From Stramonita haemastoma (taxonomy: Eukaryota; Mollusca; Gastropoda; Neogastropoda; Muricidae), in NCBI GenBank assembly GCA_030674155.1, contig CM060320.1:11045303-11065302 (forward strand): 20,000 nucleotides of DNA, read 5' to 3'. A program made the translations under genes and the position numbers. The notes under the pieces are model-generated. The model worked only from the letters and a program-made list of their open reading frames with translations. It searched no databases and was not told the origin of the DNA. Below are positions 8,464 to 17,599 of this stretch, one piece after another; within the stretch, counting starts at the first letter, position 1; each line of letters starts with the position of its first letter.

Positions 8464-9276
8464 TTAATGCATCAAGTGGTTTAGAAGGTAATTTTTGAAG
8501 GTTGTTAATGATTGGTGCTGTTTAATTGAATCAGGAAGGGAGTTCCACAGTGTAGGGCCTGAGTATAGTAAACTAGATTTAAACAGGTCTATTCTTGGGA
8601 TTGGGACACTTGGCTTTTCCATACCTCTGGAATGATTTATTGGGAATTTATCTTTTAAGGATGTGGGGACATTTCCTGTCATTATCTTAAACATCATGAT
8701 GCCTTTGTTATATTTTAGTCGTTGGTGTAGGGGGAGAATATTTAACTGTGTATAGTCTACTTCTAGCAAGGTTGTTTTCTTCAAAAGGACCAGTTTAAGA
8801 CCACGTTTATACAGACTAAGTAACGGTTTCATGGTATTTGCACTGGCAGAATCCCACAGGGTTGCTGCATAGTCTATTGAGGATTGTATATAAGCTTGGA
8901 AGAACAGTTTCCTTGAATGGAAGTCAAGAAAATGTTTGATTTTAGTCAACTGGTAGACTTTTTGGGACAAATATTTGCATAGATGAGATATGTGGTAGAA
9001 CCAGCTGAGATTTTCATCGATTGTCACACCTAGGACTTTGTGGTGAGAGGTTTGTTCAATTGCTTCCTTTTTTATGTAAATTTTAAACAGTTTATGTGAT
9101 AAATTTTGTCGCTTTTGTCTGGTGGTGATAAGCATGCCTTTTGTTTTTTGGGGATGGATAGACATGTGGTTTTGTTCTGTCCATTTGACAAGTTCGTCAG
9201 TGCTTTTTTGAAGTAAGGTTGCAAGATAATTAATGTTGTTATGGCTCGTATGTATGGTGGTGTCATCAGCAAATAG

Positions 9277-9282
<6 letters not shown>
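8464..9282 (-). pseudogene. 5'-truncated LINE reverse transcriptase, C-terminal part
   Basis: An open frame of 272 codons on the minus strand encodes the end of a non-LTR retrotransposon reverse transcriptase, which copies element RNA at the target site. It begins with ELFADDTTIH; FADD (9262-9273) is the catalytic box with the two metal-binding aspartates. It continues with MSIHPQKTKGM and VLGVTIDENLSW, the usual downstream boxes. The C-terminal domain shows SSIDYAATLWDS, LNILPLHQRLKYNKG and GPTLWNSLPDSIKQ, ending NHLMH and TAA at 8464-8466. The first methionine is at 9163-9165, but homology starts upstream of it. Fingers, most of the palm and the endonuclease are missing because the frame runs into the (GA)n tract at 9283. 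There are no internal stops or frameshifts, so the insertion may be fairly young. The layout suggests the CR1/L2/jockey-related group; the exact clade is not settled. Confidence 0.85.

Positions 9283-9345
<63 letters not shown>
9283..9345. repeat. (GA)n microsatellite at the LINE break
   Basis: An uninterrupted 63-base GA tract lies between the truncated reverse transcriptase and the second copy of terminus G. By analogy with 7516-7540, it is likely the expanded tail of that second element. Confidence 0.9.
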
Positions 9346-9349
<4 letters not shown>

Positions 9350-9440
9350 ATCTATTTATTCTTTTATTCATTCTTTTATATCGAGGATAATGGAATAAGC
9401 GCTGGTGTGCTTTTTTTACACACAATCCCCGTGTGGATGC
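9346..9440 (-). mobile_element. LINE/SINE 3' terminus G, copy 2
   Basis: The plus strand reads ATTCTTTTATATCGAGGATA, then ATGGAATAAGCGCTGGTGTG, CTTTTTTTACA and ATCCCCGTGTGGATGCA, matching 7541-7605 and 16384-16485. It abuts a (GA)n tract on the tail side. It shares a longer stretch with the 16384 copy (CCCCGTGTGNATGCANTTTT) than with the 7541 copy, so at least two related subfamilies are present. Confidence 0.65.
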
Positions 9441-9475
9441 AGTTTTATCAATTTTGTCATCCGTTCCCACCGGCA

Positions 9476-9980
<505 letters not shown>

Positions 9981-10071
9981 TACAGCTCAGAGAATCACCA
10001 ACGGTGAGATTTTGCGTATGCGACCGTTTTCGCCCACCATGAAGGTAGCCGTATTCCGACTTCGGGGATGT
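9981..10071 (+). repeat. Dispersed repeat family D, copy 3
   Basis: The segment reads AATCACCAACGGTGAGATTT, GCGTATGCGACCG, CGCCCACCATGAAGGTAGCC and GTATTCCGACTTCGGGGATG, closest to the copy at 6571-6680. No module F precedes it, so this is a body-only fragment. Confidence 0.7.
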
Positions 10072-10296
10072 ACAGAAATAAGCTCTCAGTTGGAAGACTG
10101 TATCCAATACCTTCAATTTAACAAATCAAAAAGACGGGTGTCTATCACTGATAGTTTGAGTTGTGTAAGTAATTAACCTTAGGCTGGTTTGAATGAACCG
10201 ATTGCAAAATCCACCCGTATAATCTAGGGGTTTTTTGTAGGTCAAAAGTAAACTTAATGTCTCTGTTTCTTATTCGTCTGCCTCTCCTATCTCTGT

Positions 10297-10965
10297 GACT
10301 CTCATTCTCTCGTGTCTCTGTGACTCTCATTCTCTCGTGTCTCTGTGACTCTGTGTCTCTCATTCTCTCGTGTCTCTGTGACTCTCATTCTCTCGTGTCT
10401 CTGTGACTAATTCTCTCGTGTCTCTGTGACTTCATTCTCTCGTGTCTCTGTGACTCTCATTCTCTCGTGTCTCTGTGACTCTCATTCTCTCGTGTCTCTG
10501 TGACTCTGTGTCTCTCATTCTCTCGTGTCTCTGTGACTCTCATTCTCTCGTGTCTCTGTGACTCTCATTCTCTGGTGTCTCTGTGACTCTCATTCTCTCG
10601 TGTCTCTGTGACTTCATTCTCTCGTGTCTCTGTGACTTCAGTCTTTCGTGTCTCTGTGTCTCTCATTCTCTCGTGTCTCTGTGACTCTCATTCTCTCGTG
10701 TCTCTGTGACTTCATTCTCTCGTGTCTCTGTGACTTCAGTCTTTCGTGTCTCTGTGTCTCTCATTCTCTCGTGTCTCTGTGACTTCAGTCTCTCGTGTCT
10801 CTGTGACTCTCATTCTATCGTGTCTCTGTGACTCTCATTCTCTCGTGTCTCTGTGTCTCTCATTCTCTCGTGTCTCTGTGACTTCAGTCTCTCGTGTCTC
10901 TGTGACTCTCATTCTCTCGTGTCTCTGTGACTCTCATTCTCTCGTGTCTCTGTGTCTCTCCTACT
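10297..10965. repeat. 25-bp minisatellite with 98-bp higher-order period
   Basis: About 27 tandem units have the form CATTCTCTCGTGTCTCTGTG with an ACTCT or ACTT link, 24 to 25 bases each; a few units carry an inserted TGTCTCT. A variant, TTCAGTCTYTCGTG, recurs at 10637, 10735, 10784 and 10883. Spacings of 98 and 99 bases show a four-unit higher-order repeat in the right half. Reading frames through it are low-complexity Ser/Leu/Val repeats on one strand and Arg/Glu/Thr repeats on the other, and both break at units of different length, so I do not regard it as coding. Confidence 0.9.
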
Positions 10966-11220
10966 CTCTTTTGTGTTTCAGTCTCTTGTATGTCTATAAG
11001 CACCATAACATCACCACTACCCCCCCCAAAAAAAAAAAAATTAAACAAATAAAAACCACCAACCAACAAGAAGAAAAATCGAAGTACTGCTGTTGCTGCT
11101 CTTACTACTTCTACTTCCATTCTATATTCATGCTATACCTACTGCAAATGTCAGGTAATGATTATTTTGATAAAATGTCTCTTTCTTTTTTTCTCACTCT
11201 TCCGTTATTGGTAAAGGAGG

Positions 11221-11244
11221 AGGAGGATAACAACAACAGCAGCA

Positions 11245-11291
<47 letters not shown>

Positions 11292-11301
11292 GATGATGAT
11301 G

Positions 11302-11333
<32 letters not shown>

Positions 11334-11454
11334 TAATAATAATAATAACAATAATAATAATAATAACGATGGTAATAATTACGGTTGTTGTTATCATTAT
11401 CAGTTTTAGTCCCATCATTGTTTATAATGATAATACTAATACTACTAATAAAAA

Positions 11455-11526
<72 letters not shown>

Positions 11527-11535
11527 TAATAATAT
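11221..11535. repeat. Triplet-repeat field (AAT/GAT/TAC)
   Basis: The field has (AAT)n about 11245-11283, (GAT)n to 11303 and (AAT)n with decay to about 11365. It continues with (TAC)n 11455-11488 and (AAT)n 11489-11535. Frames give poly-Asn, poly-Tyr or poly-Ile artefacts. Confidence 0.9.
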
Positions 11536-11743
11536 CGTTTTCATATAAACTTTACAAACGTGGTGGAGGTTGTGCTAAGACATCAAAAACAGAACCAACG
11601 AAAAGCTAAAGGATTCCAAACCAACCAACCACTCTCTTTGTGTCTTCCCACAACTATTAGTTTCCCACCATCCTGCTGTCTATCTATCACCTTTCCTCCT
11701 ATCTATCATACATAACCCACACTTTCACTCCCTCACTCTGTAG

Positions 11744-11962
11744 GCTATGTAACTCAGAATACTGTTGATTTCGAGGACATCAACAATGACGATGACACCA
11801 CTAAACAGAAACCCACACAAACCTCAAAATTGTCAGGGACGCAACGGACCGTACTGTCTACTTGTCGTGCATACACCTCGTGCTCTTTTGTTACCCTCAT
11901 TCAAACCACTCGGCGCCGGCCAAACCCCTTCATCAGGCCAACATCAGAGAGACGCCGCCAAG
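11744..11962 (+). CDS. Candidate internal exon, unidentified protein
   Basis: A 219-base segment has all the marks of an internal exon. Upstream is a possible branch site (CATAAC, about 11711), a pyrimidine tract and acceptor TTCACTCCCTCACTCTGTAG. Downstream is a donor AAG followed by GTGAGA. In phase 1, 72 complete codons are open. They read YVTQNTVDFEDINNDDDTTK at the start and FIRPTSERRRQ at the end, acidic then Ser/Thr-rich then Arg-rich (RRRPNPF). The frame stays open past the donor to a TGA at 11998. No ATG lies in this frame, as expected for an internal exon. I see no membrane segment or known domain. The RRR clusters could be a nuclear signal or protease sites, but this is only a guess. 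Another frame is also open here, which weakens the case. Confidence 0.4.
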
Positions 11963-12029
11963 GTGAGAGAGCGACAGGTGGCCTTGTGGCCGATCTGTGA
12001 TCCAAAGCCTGAAGCGAGACAGAACCCTA

Positions 12030-12498
12030 ACTGTTCCTAATTATGGGTTCGCGTGGTAGTGGAGAGAGAGAGAGTGAGAGAGAGAGGTGGGATCACTGGG
12101 TCAGTTTAGCAATAATGGTTTAATCACGCTCGTTGAGTGATAGGGAATCCTTCTGCTGCTGCTACTGCTTACTGCCTCAGATTCACCACGGGATGGCTTC
12201 CATGTTTGCCGTGGTGTGTGACTTGTGGGCCTGAAGAGTCGTTGTGAAGCAATTAGATAGCGGAGGGAGGGGAGTAATTGTGTATGATCAAATAGCCAGT
12301 TGTTGGAGGGGAACGGAAGGTATTGCTCAACAAGGATTTGAGGGTAGAAAGAGTCGGAGATCTGTATCGTTAGGGCGAAGTTGTTGTGTCAAAAGTGCCG
12401 CCAATATGGGTAGGAGAGGGCTTGATGGAAGGAGCGATACTTATCCCTCCACTCTCTCACTGTTCTTCACGCCTTCTCCCCTTCCAGATTTTTATTTA

Positions 12499-12502
<4 letters not shown>
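12030..12502 (+). other. Low-repeat region with a non-ATG open frame
   Basis: This stretch follows the candidate exon and is less repetitive than average. It holds a short GA tract (12062-12087), an acceptor-like TGCTGCTGCTACTGCTTACTGCCTCAG ending at 12150-12180 and a frame open from GTG 12244 to TGA 12504 (86 codons). The peptide has no domain or signal I recognise, and no start ATG lies in its first half. I treat it as probable intron. Confidence 0.3.

Positions 12503-12575
<73 letters not shown>
12503..12575. repeat. (GA)n microsatellite
   Basis: This is an uninterrupted 73-base GA tract, followed by TTGTTGTTTC and a T run. Confidence 0.95.
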
Positions 12576-12577
<2 letters not shown>

Positions 12578-12895
12578 GTTGTTTCTTTTTTTTTTTTAAA
12601 CATTTTAAATAATATTAATAAACAAACACAAATATATAGATCTATATATGAAGAATAAAATTCTGTTTCTGAATGGTACTAGGACCCCCCCCCAAAAAAA
12701 AAAAACAACAACAGCTTAATGCATTTCAGTTTAAAAAGTAAAAAAAAGAAATCTGCAACATGAAAACAATTGTAAGATAAAAAGAACTCTATGAGGCAAA
12801 CAAGCAAACAGATTTTAAAAAGAAGAAGAAAAAAAGGAGCCAGGTTCACTTGAAATAAAGGGCCCCAGTGTGGCTTTGGGAGTGATTTTTTTTTC
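12576..12895. other. AT-rich spacer, no gene seen
   Basis: The spacer has T and A homopolymers, a C9A12 run near 12685 and AAG repeats; nothing was recognised. Confidence 0.5.
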
Positions 12896-12899
12896 CCTG

Positions 12900-12962
<63 letters not shown>
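12900..12962. repeat. (TG)n microsatellite
   Basis: This is an uninterrupted TG tract of about 62 bases. Alternating purine-pyrimidine DNA of this length can adopt Z-form. Confidence 0.95.
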
Positions 12963-12964
<2 letters not shown>

Positions 12965-13124
12965 GCCTTAACTGTCCAGTGCTGAATCAGCAGTGTTGCT
13001 CTTTCTCAGCAGGGCAAAGAAAGGGTCCCTCTCCAGTTGTAACTGGATCAAGCAAACTGGCTTAATCTAAACCTGTCCACCATCCTTTCAATCCAGTGAC
13101 TCTACCTACCTACTTTACTTCTTC

Positions 13125-13640
13125 AAACTTTGTTTTCCACATTATGAAACTAAAGACTCATTTTGAAACTTTTTTTTGAGAATAATGCAAAGTTTTTAAC
13201 TTAAGAATATCCTATACGTTATTACCAAAAAGAAAAAGAACCCCAAAAAATTTTAACCACAAATTTTTTTCACAACTTAAAGCTGAAGAATATCCCACAG
13301 AATTCTCTTAAGATTAAAGAATATTTCCCAGTTTAAAACTAATGACGATTTCTTATATCAAAATTACAACATTACCAAACTACAGAATACTTCAAAATTT
13401 GAAACTGAAGACCATTTCACATGTTAAAACTAATACATTACGAAACTACAGAAAGTTTCATAATTTCAAACTTAAGATTTCGCATGTTAAAACTAGAACA
13501 TGATGAAAATACAGAATGTTTTACGTCTGAAACCAGAAAATGATTCACGCCTTTAAACAAGAATACTTCACATCTTGAAACAAGAGAGGATTTCACATGT
13601 TCCAAATGAAGAATAGTTATCTTAACTCTTGAAGCTATGT
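13125..13640. repeat. Cryptic, strongly decayed tandem repeat of about 22-26 bp
   Basis: The region looks like unique AT-rich DNA but repeats a loose unit resembling CATGTTGAAACT followed by AAAGAATATTTCA. Recognisable units include TTTGAAACTGAAGACCATTT, CATGTTAAAACTAATACATT, CATGTTAAAACTAGAACAT, GTCTGAAACCAGAAAATGAT, CTTTAAACAAGAATACTTCA, CATCTTGAAACAAGAGAGGA and CATGTTCCAAATGAAGAATA. About 18 units can be followed by eye; the left part is the most decayed. I see no protein in it. Confidence 0.55.
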
Positions 13641-13804
13641 GGCAAAGCAGTCTGGGTACTAAAAAGGAGGTGGAGGCCAAACAAGTTCTTTTTTTTTTAA
13701 GGAAAATGGGTGTGTGATTATCAACATCAGGACAAAGCAAACGAAATTATCAATGTGGACGTCAAAAAATAAAATTTTAATGACGAGAGAAAGCTTTCAG
13801 AACA

Positions 13805-13823
13805 TTAGGGGGGGGGGGGGGGC
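13805..13823 (+). repeat. Poly-G run
   Basis: About 14 G followed by CGCC lie immediately 5' of the unique segment that leads into the third plus-strand copy of SINE family E. Confidence 0.8.
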
Positions 13824-13929
13824 GCCAAGTGGGTTGAATGGGGGTAACAAAAGAGTACTGGGTGTATGCACGACAGGTAGACAGACAGTACGGTGATTTT
13901 GTCCCAGAACGTGAGTGGTGGCCTGGGCG

Positions 13930-14187
13930 TAAGTCTTTTGGGTAAGACGATAAACCGGAGGTCCCCGTATTTAAACGCATTTAGTGCATGTAAAAGAACC
14001 CATGGCAACAAGAGAGTTGCCCGTGGCAAAATTCTATAAAAGAAAAAGCCACTCTGATAGGGAAACAAAATTGATAAACGTGCAGACAGGAAAAGACAGA
14101 AAAAAGGGTGATGCAACTCTTCAGGTGACTGGCTCTTCCTGGGGAGAACAGGTCGAATTTCATGCAGAGAAATCTGCCGGGACTTAA
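13930..14187 (+). mobile_element. SINE family E, copy 3
   Basis: It starts GCGTAAGTCTTTTGGGTAAG and continues ACGATAAACCGGAGGTCCCC, then AAAAGAACCCATGGCAACAA and GAGAGTTGCCCGTGGCAAAA. CCACTCTGATAGGGAAAC and a partly broken hairpin (CTCTTCCTGGGGAGAAC) follow, then TTTCATGCAGAGAAATCTGC. It is colinear with the copy at 2246-2520 with no large gaps. No tRNA head is seen in front and the tail is poor. Confidence 0.75.
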
Positions 14188-14199
14188 ATTAAAGTGCTA

Positions 14200-15237
14200 G
14201 TCTATACAAATGCAAAATAATGTCCAGTATCAACAAATTCCACTTCCTTCTTCTTCAGGTGTGACAGTCAAGGGCTCTCTCCCTGCAGTCAAGTAAGCCT
14301 CACAATCCCTGTCACAATCCCTGTCACATACCTGTCATAATCCCGGTAAGACTCTTACCCTGGCAGACAAGAGAAAGAGGAGTGGAGTGCCCTTCAGTGG
14401 AAGAGCTACTTCAAGACTGGAGATGAAGCTTTTTCTATAGCTGATAGTTTACACCTTTCAAACGATCACCTTGCTGCCTCCCCCCCCCCCCCCACTCCAG
14501 GCAGGTAATCGTTTGATAAGGCCGTGGCTTTCTGATAAGCCCGAGGGCGGTAGGTTCAATCTCTTTTGCACCTAGCGGATTTAATGTGGGGACCAAAGAC
14601 CAGACTTACTGCTGCTTTACTTCCTCTTTTTATGCATGAGAAGAAAAAAAAAACACACGTTGAAATTATGCACATAACAGATCATGAAATTCGATCCATC
14701 TTTCAATGAAAGGCAGGACCCATCATGAGGCTTTTCACCACGACATTAGATGGACCAAGCTGCTAAGGCCGCTTTTCTACTGACTGTTCAAATGAAGTTG
14801 GGGGTAAAGGTGTAGCTGATATCAACTGCTTCCTGCAATGTAATAGGGCTTCAGGAAACCTGTAGGAAACTGGAAACTTAAGCCCAGTGTAACTTCACCC
14901 ACAGGGAATGAAGATTGGGATGGAGGTGAGGGGGGGGGTTGACATCTGATTTGAAGAATTTTTGAAGGCAGTTTAATACATGTATGTCAGCTCAATTGGT
15001 TTCCAATCAAACTGCATTATGTATTCACAGTCCAAAGTGACAGACAGAGATACTGACTAGGTCTAGTCATTGTGGATGACTCCTTCAACACGTCACTATC
15101 TCAAGATTTTAAATCCGCTTAAGAATAAACCTCTCCTTTCCCCTGAAGGGCCAGAAAATGCTAAATAATTATTGACAAATCATTTCTGAAGTTGCCAGCC
15201 TTCATTAGCACCTCTGGAGCGTGGCCAACAAGTCCCT
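14200..15237. other. Mostly unique DNA, probable intron
   Basis: This is one of the least repetitive parts of the window. It contains a short duplicated CACAATCCCTGT (14309-14332), a poly-C inside an inverted repeat (14458-14516) and a tRNA-like head (14511-14575). A weak microexon candidate (14259-14292) also lies here, but no gene can be supported. Confidence 0.4.
14511..14575 (+). mobile_element. tRNA-like SINE head remnant
   Basis: The segment holds GATAAGGCCGTGGC (the 3' half of a degenerate A-box region). Next comes GGCTTTCTGATAAGCC, a 5-bp stem with a 6-base loop in the position of an anticodon arm, then TAGGTTCAATCTC (14551-14563), a B-box with one change from consensus. No acceptor stem can be drawn. 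It is likely a tRNA-derived retroposon piece and not a tRNA gene. Confidence 0.4.
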
Positions 15238-15965
15238 GTGGCTTACCTCAGGCATGAGGAAGCGTGGCCTCTCCTTTCAATAAAGTGTGAAAAGAAGGGG
15301 ACAGCAGCTTGTTCGGATTCATGCCCGCAGGTCAAGTCAATCACTGCGCTGTCGTCTATGGGTCATAGTCATGTCAAAGCCATGAATGGAGTAGGCCCAG
15401 AGGACTGGCTTCTTCATTATAATACCTACACACCTACCTCCTCCCCACCCCACTGCCCCCTCCCCTCCTCCCCCTTTGCTGTTTTTGCTCCTAGCCTCCC
15501 CCTGTCCCGTGCTGACGCAATGTTCAGATGCTCACTGGGTGGGTAGATTATTACATTCGGCGGGACAGTGACCAGACCCCTGTTAATCGCTAGTGTCAAC
15601 TTGGCGGGGTTTTGAACGAGGGGTGAGGAGCCGCGCTATCATAATAGACTGATTAGGGACCCAGGCCTTTAGCACAGAGCACAGCCAGGACTTCAAATAC
15701 GCCGCGGGTGCAGTGACCAACCAGACCGCAGGCTTAACTGAATGTTCTGTGATTCATGGTGATTTACCCCCCCCCCTTCCCCCCCTTCTCTTCCCATTTC
15801 TCTCTGACCCCCCCCCCCCCCCCCCCCCCCAATCCCTCCAGGTCTCGCCGACTTCATCGATTATGGGAAGGTGGCGCCACTGTGGTGCTTGGTGCTATGA
15901 TGTGGGGGAGAGGGGTGGGGATTTCGTGTGCTGTCTGTCATAGGCTTAGCTAGCCAATCGTTGCA
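15238..15965. other. GC-richer low-repeat region, coding status unclear
   Basis: Frames are open on both strands near 15247-15546, but none has an ATG start with other support. The plus-strand 102-codon frame begins at a GTG and ends in a Pro/Ser tract made by CTCC-rich DNA. A minus-strand frame is open from 15362 to a donor-like GAG and GTAAGC at 15247. C homopolymers follow (15765-15785, and C23 at 15808-15830). A GCGGCCGC octamer sits just beyond, at 15966-15973. Confidence 0.3.
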
Positions 15966-15997
15966 GCGGCCGCATGACATGACGGGTAGGCTACTTT

Positions 15998-16141
15998 AGG
16001 GCGTGTGTGTGTGTGTGTGTGTGTGTGCAGGTGGCTTCTTGTCTCTGGTAGCGTCAACTGTTGCCGGCTCAGTGTTATGTCAAAGGCTGAGAGTTGAATG
16101 AAAGGTAAGGTTGTGTTAGGGTGCTATGTTCATGTGGTGTA

Positions 16142-16220
<79 letters not shown>

Positions 16221-16310
16221 GATGGAGTGACGGACGGACGGACGGACGGACGAGGGACGGACGGACGGACGGACGGACAGACAGACAGACAGACAGATAG
16301 ATTGATAGAA
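15998..16310. repeat. Compound (TG)(GA)(GACG)(GACA) microsatellite
   Basis: The order is (GT)n 15998-16027, unique DNA, (GA)n 16145-16216 with one GG interruption, two GGAT units, (GACG)n about 16226-16276 with one break, then (GACA)n about 16276-16296 and GATA units. The graded GGAT, GACG, GACA, GATA series looks like successive single-base steps of one tetranucleotide. Confidence 0.9.
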
Positions 16311-16383
16311 CTGTCAATGTGGTGCATAATCAGATAGAAGAGGGAGAGAGGAAAGAGGCTAGAAATATGCTTTAATTTTTTAT

Positions 16384-16485
16384 TTAGATATACTTTATTT
16401 ATTCATTTATTCTTTTATATCGAGGATAATGGAATAAGCACTCTGTGTGCATTTTTTTTACATTCAGTCCCCGTGTGTATGCACT
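16384..16485 (-). mobile_element. LINE/SINE 3' terminus G, copy 3
   Basis: The plus strand reads TTATTCTTTTATATCGAGGA, TAATGGAATAAGCACTCTGT, GTGCATTTTTTTTACATTCA and GTCCCCGTGTGTATGCAC. It is nearly colinear with 9346-9440. No reverse transcriptase frame is attached, so this is a dead 3' fragment or a SINE sharing a LINE terminus. Confidence 0.65.
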
Positions 16486-16537
16486 TTTGTTTTTGTTTGA
16501 TTGGTTTTGGTTGATTGTGCTCATATATTGATTTTGT

Positions 16538-16585
16538 GTGTGTGTGTGTGGTGTGTGTGTGTGTGTGTGTGGTGTGTGTGTGTGA
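16538..16585. repeat. Interrupted (TG)n microsatellite
   Basis: TG repeats show two GG interruptions at equal spacing (GTGTGGTGTG), suggesting an internal duplication of an interrupted block. Confidence 0.85.
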
Positions 16586-16778
16586 GCTAGCTTTTTTTTT
16601 TTATTCCAAGAGAGTTAGACTGCTGTTTGTCTGTTTAGCTGATTGGTTTTGGTTTCTTTTCTATTTTTTTCTTTTTACCACTGTGTTTTCTTCATTGAAA
16701 TAGCATATCATTAATAAGAAGGGTTTTTTTTTTGTAAGGATTAACACTATATATTGACAATTTTTTTCGTCCATTCAG

Positions 16779-16853
16779 TAATGAAAGCAGACAATGTTTT
16801 GTTGCAGTATAGATTGCAAGAACGCGGAAGGAGAATCCGGTCGACAAAACTAG
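16779..16853 (+). CDS. Candidate 75-bp internal exon, unidentified protein
   Basis: A 75-base segment is framed by splice signals: possible branch site GGATTAACAC (16739-16748), pyrimidine-rich acceptor TTTTTTTCGTCCATTCAG ending at 16778, and donor TAG followed by GTGAGTAA. In phase 1 it encodes 24 complete codons, beginning MKADNVLLQYRL and ending RGRRIRSTKL, basic and possibly helical. Its base composition is richer in GC than the ATT-repeat DNA on either side. It enters and leaves in phase 1, the same as the candidate exon at 11744-11962; the split codon across a direct join would be G plus TA (Val). I cannot name the protein. The ATG near its start could also make it a first coding exon. 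Chance cannot be excluded for so short a segment. Confidence 0.4.
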
Positions 16854-16879
16854 GTGAGTAAAGTAGATGCGGCGGGAAT

Positions 16880-17086
16880 TATTATTATTATTATTATTAT
16901 TTTATTATTTTATTATTATTATTTCATTTTTATTATTTTTATTATTATTATTTATTTTTTTTATCTTTCATTTCATCATTATTAATATTGGCATCATTAC
17001 TATCCAGTTGTTGTTTTTTTAATTCATTTGAAAAACATCAGTAAGATAGATGCAAAACTGCTTCCGTGTTTGTTGTTATTATATTT

Positions 17087-17120
<34 letters not shown>

Positions 17121-17250
17121 ATTATTATTTTATTTTATTTTATTATTTTATTATTATTATTATTGTTGTTGATGTTGTTGTATTGTATACTATTGCTGTT
17201 GTTGTGTTATATATTATATTATCATTATTGTTGTTATTGTTTTGTTGTGA
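16880..17250. repeat. ATT-rich imperfect triplet repeats
   Basis: Imperfect (ATT)n tracts with TTT insertions (16880-16965, 17080-17165) are followed by GTT-rich DNA. They create hydrophobic Leu/Ile frames that mimic membrane segments but are composition artefacts. Confidence 0.85.
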
Positions 17251-17440
17251 TGATGATTGATGACATGAAATGATGAGGTGAATAAGTATATTATCGTCAC
17301 CACCAACATGTCATCATCATTATTTTATCATTATTGCTAACATCATTATTGCTTCATTATTATCACACAGCGGAAATATCAGTTTAGACCCGGTGTAGCA
17401 TTAAGATGTATACACCGAAGAACTAGCGCGCGCGGCGCCA

Positions 17441-17443
17441 CAC

Positions 17444-17488
<45 letters not shown>

Positions 17489-17528
17489 CACACACACACA
17501 CACACAACACACACATACACCACCACCA

Positions 17529-17585
<57 letters not shown>

Positions 17586-17597
17586 ACACACACACAG
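17441..17597. repeat. Interrupted (CA)n / (CAC)n microsatellite
   Basis: CA tracts are broken by TCA, AACA, TACA and a CACCAC block (17519-17530), spanning about 157 bases. The short CpG cluster GCGCGCGCGGCGCC lies just upstream (17426-17439), an isolated feature in AT-rich DNA. Confidence 0.9.
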
Positions 17598-17599
17598 AT

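Noticed and set aside
10297..10965. CRISPR-like array
   Set aside because: Units are directly adjacent with no variable spacers; this is a minisatellite in eukaryotic DNA.
10746..11333. 195-codon plus-strand frame with Ser/Leu/Val repeats and poly-Asn end
   Set aside because: It runs through a minisatellite of mixed 24/25-base units, then an A-rich spacer and an AAT microsatellite; the peptide is low complexity throughout.
11765..12040. 91-codon frame starting at a TTG, overlapping the candidate exon in another frame
   Set aside because: It has no ATG at its start and no splice support in phase; the frame reading VDFEDINNDDD agrees with both splice sites, so it was preferred. This remains a genuine ambiguity.
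16050..16107. Exon ending at AAAG/GTAAGG (about 16106)
   Set aside because: All three frames from the nearest acceptor (CGGCTCAG, about 16072) contain stops.
17028..17273. Membrane-protein-like Leu/Ile-rich frames
   Set aside because: These are explained by ATT and GTT repeats; hydrophobicity here is a composition effect.
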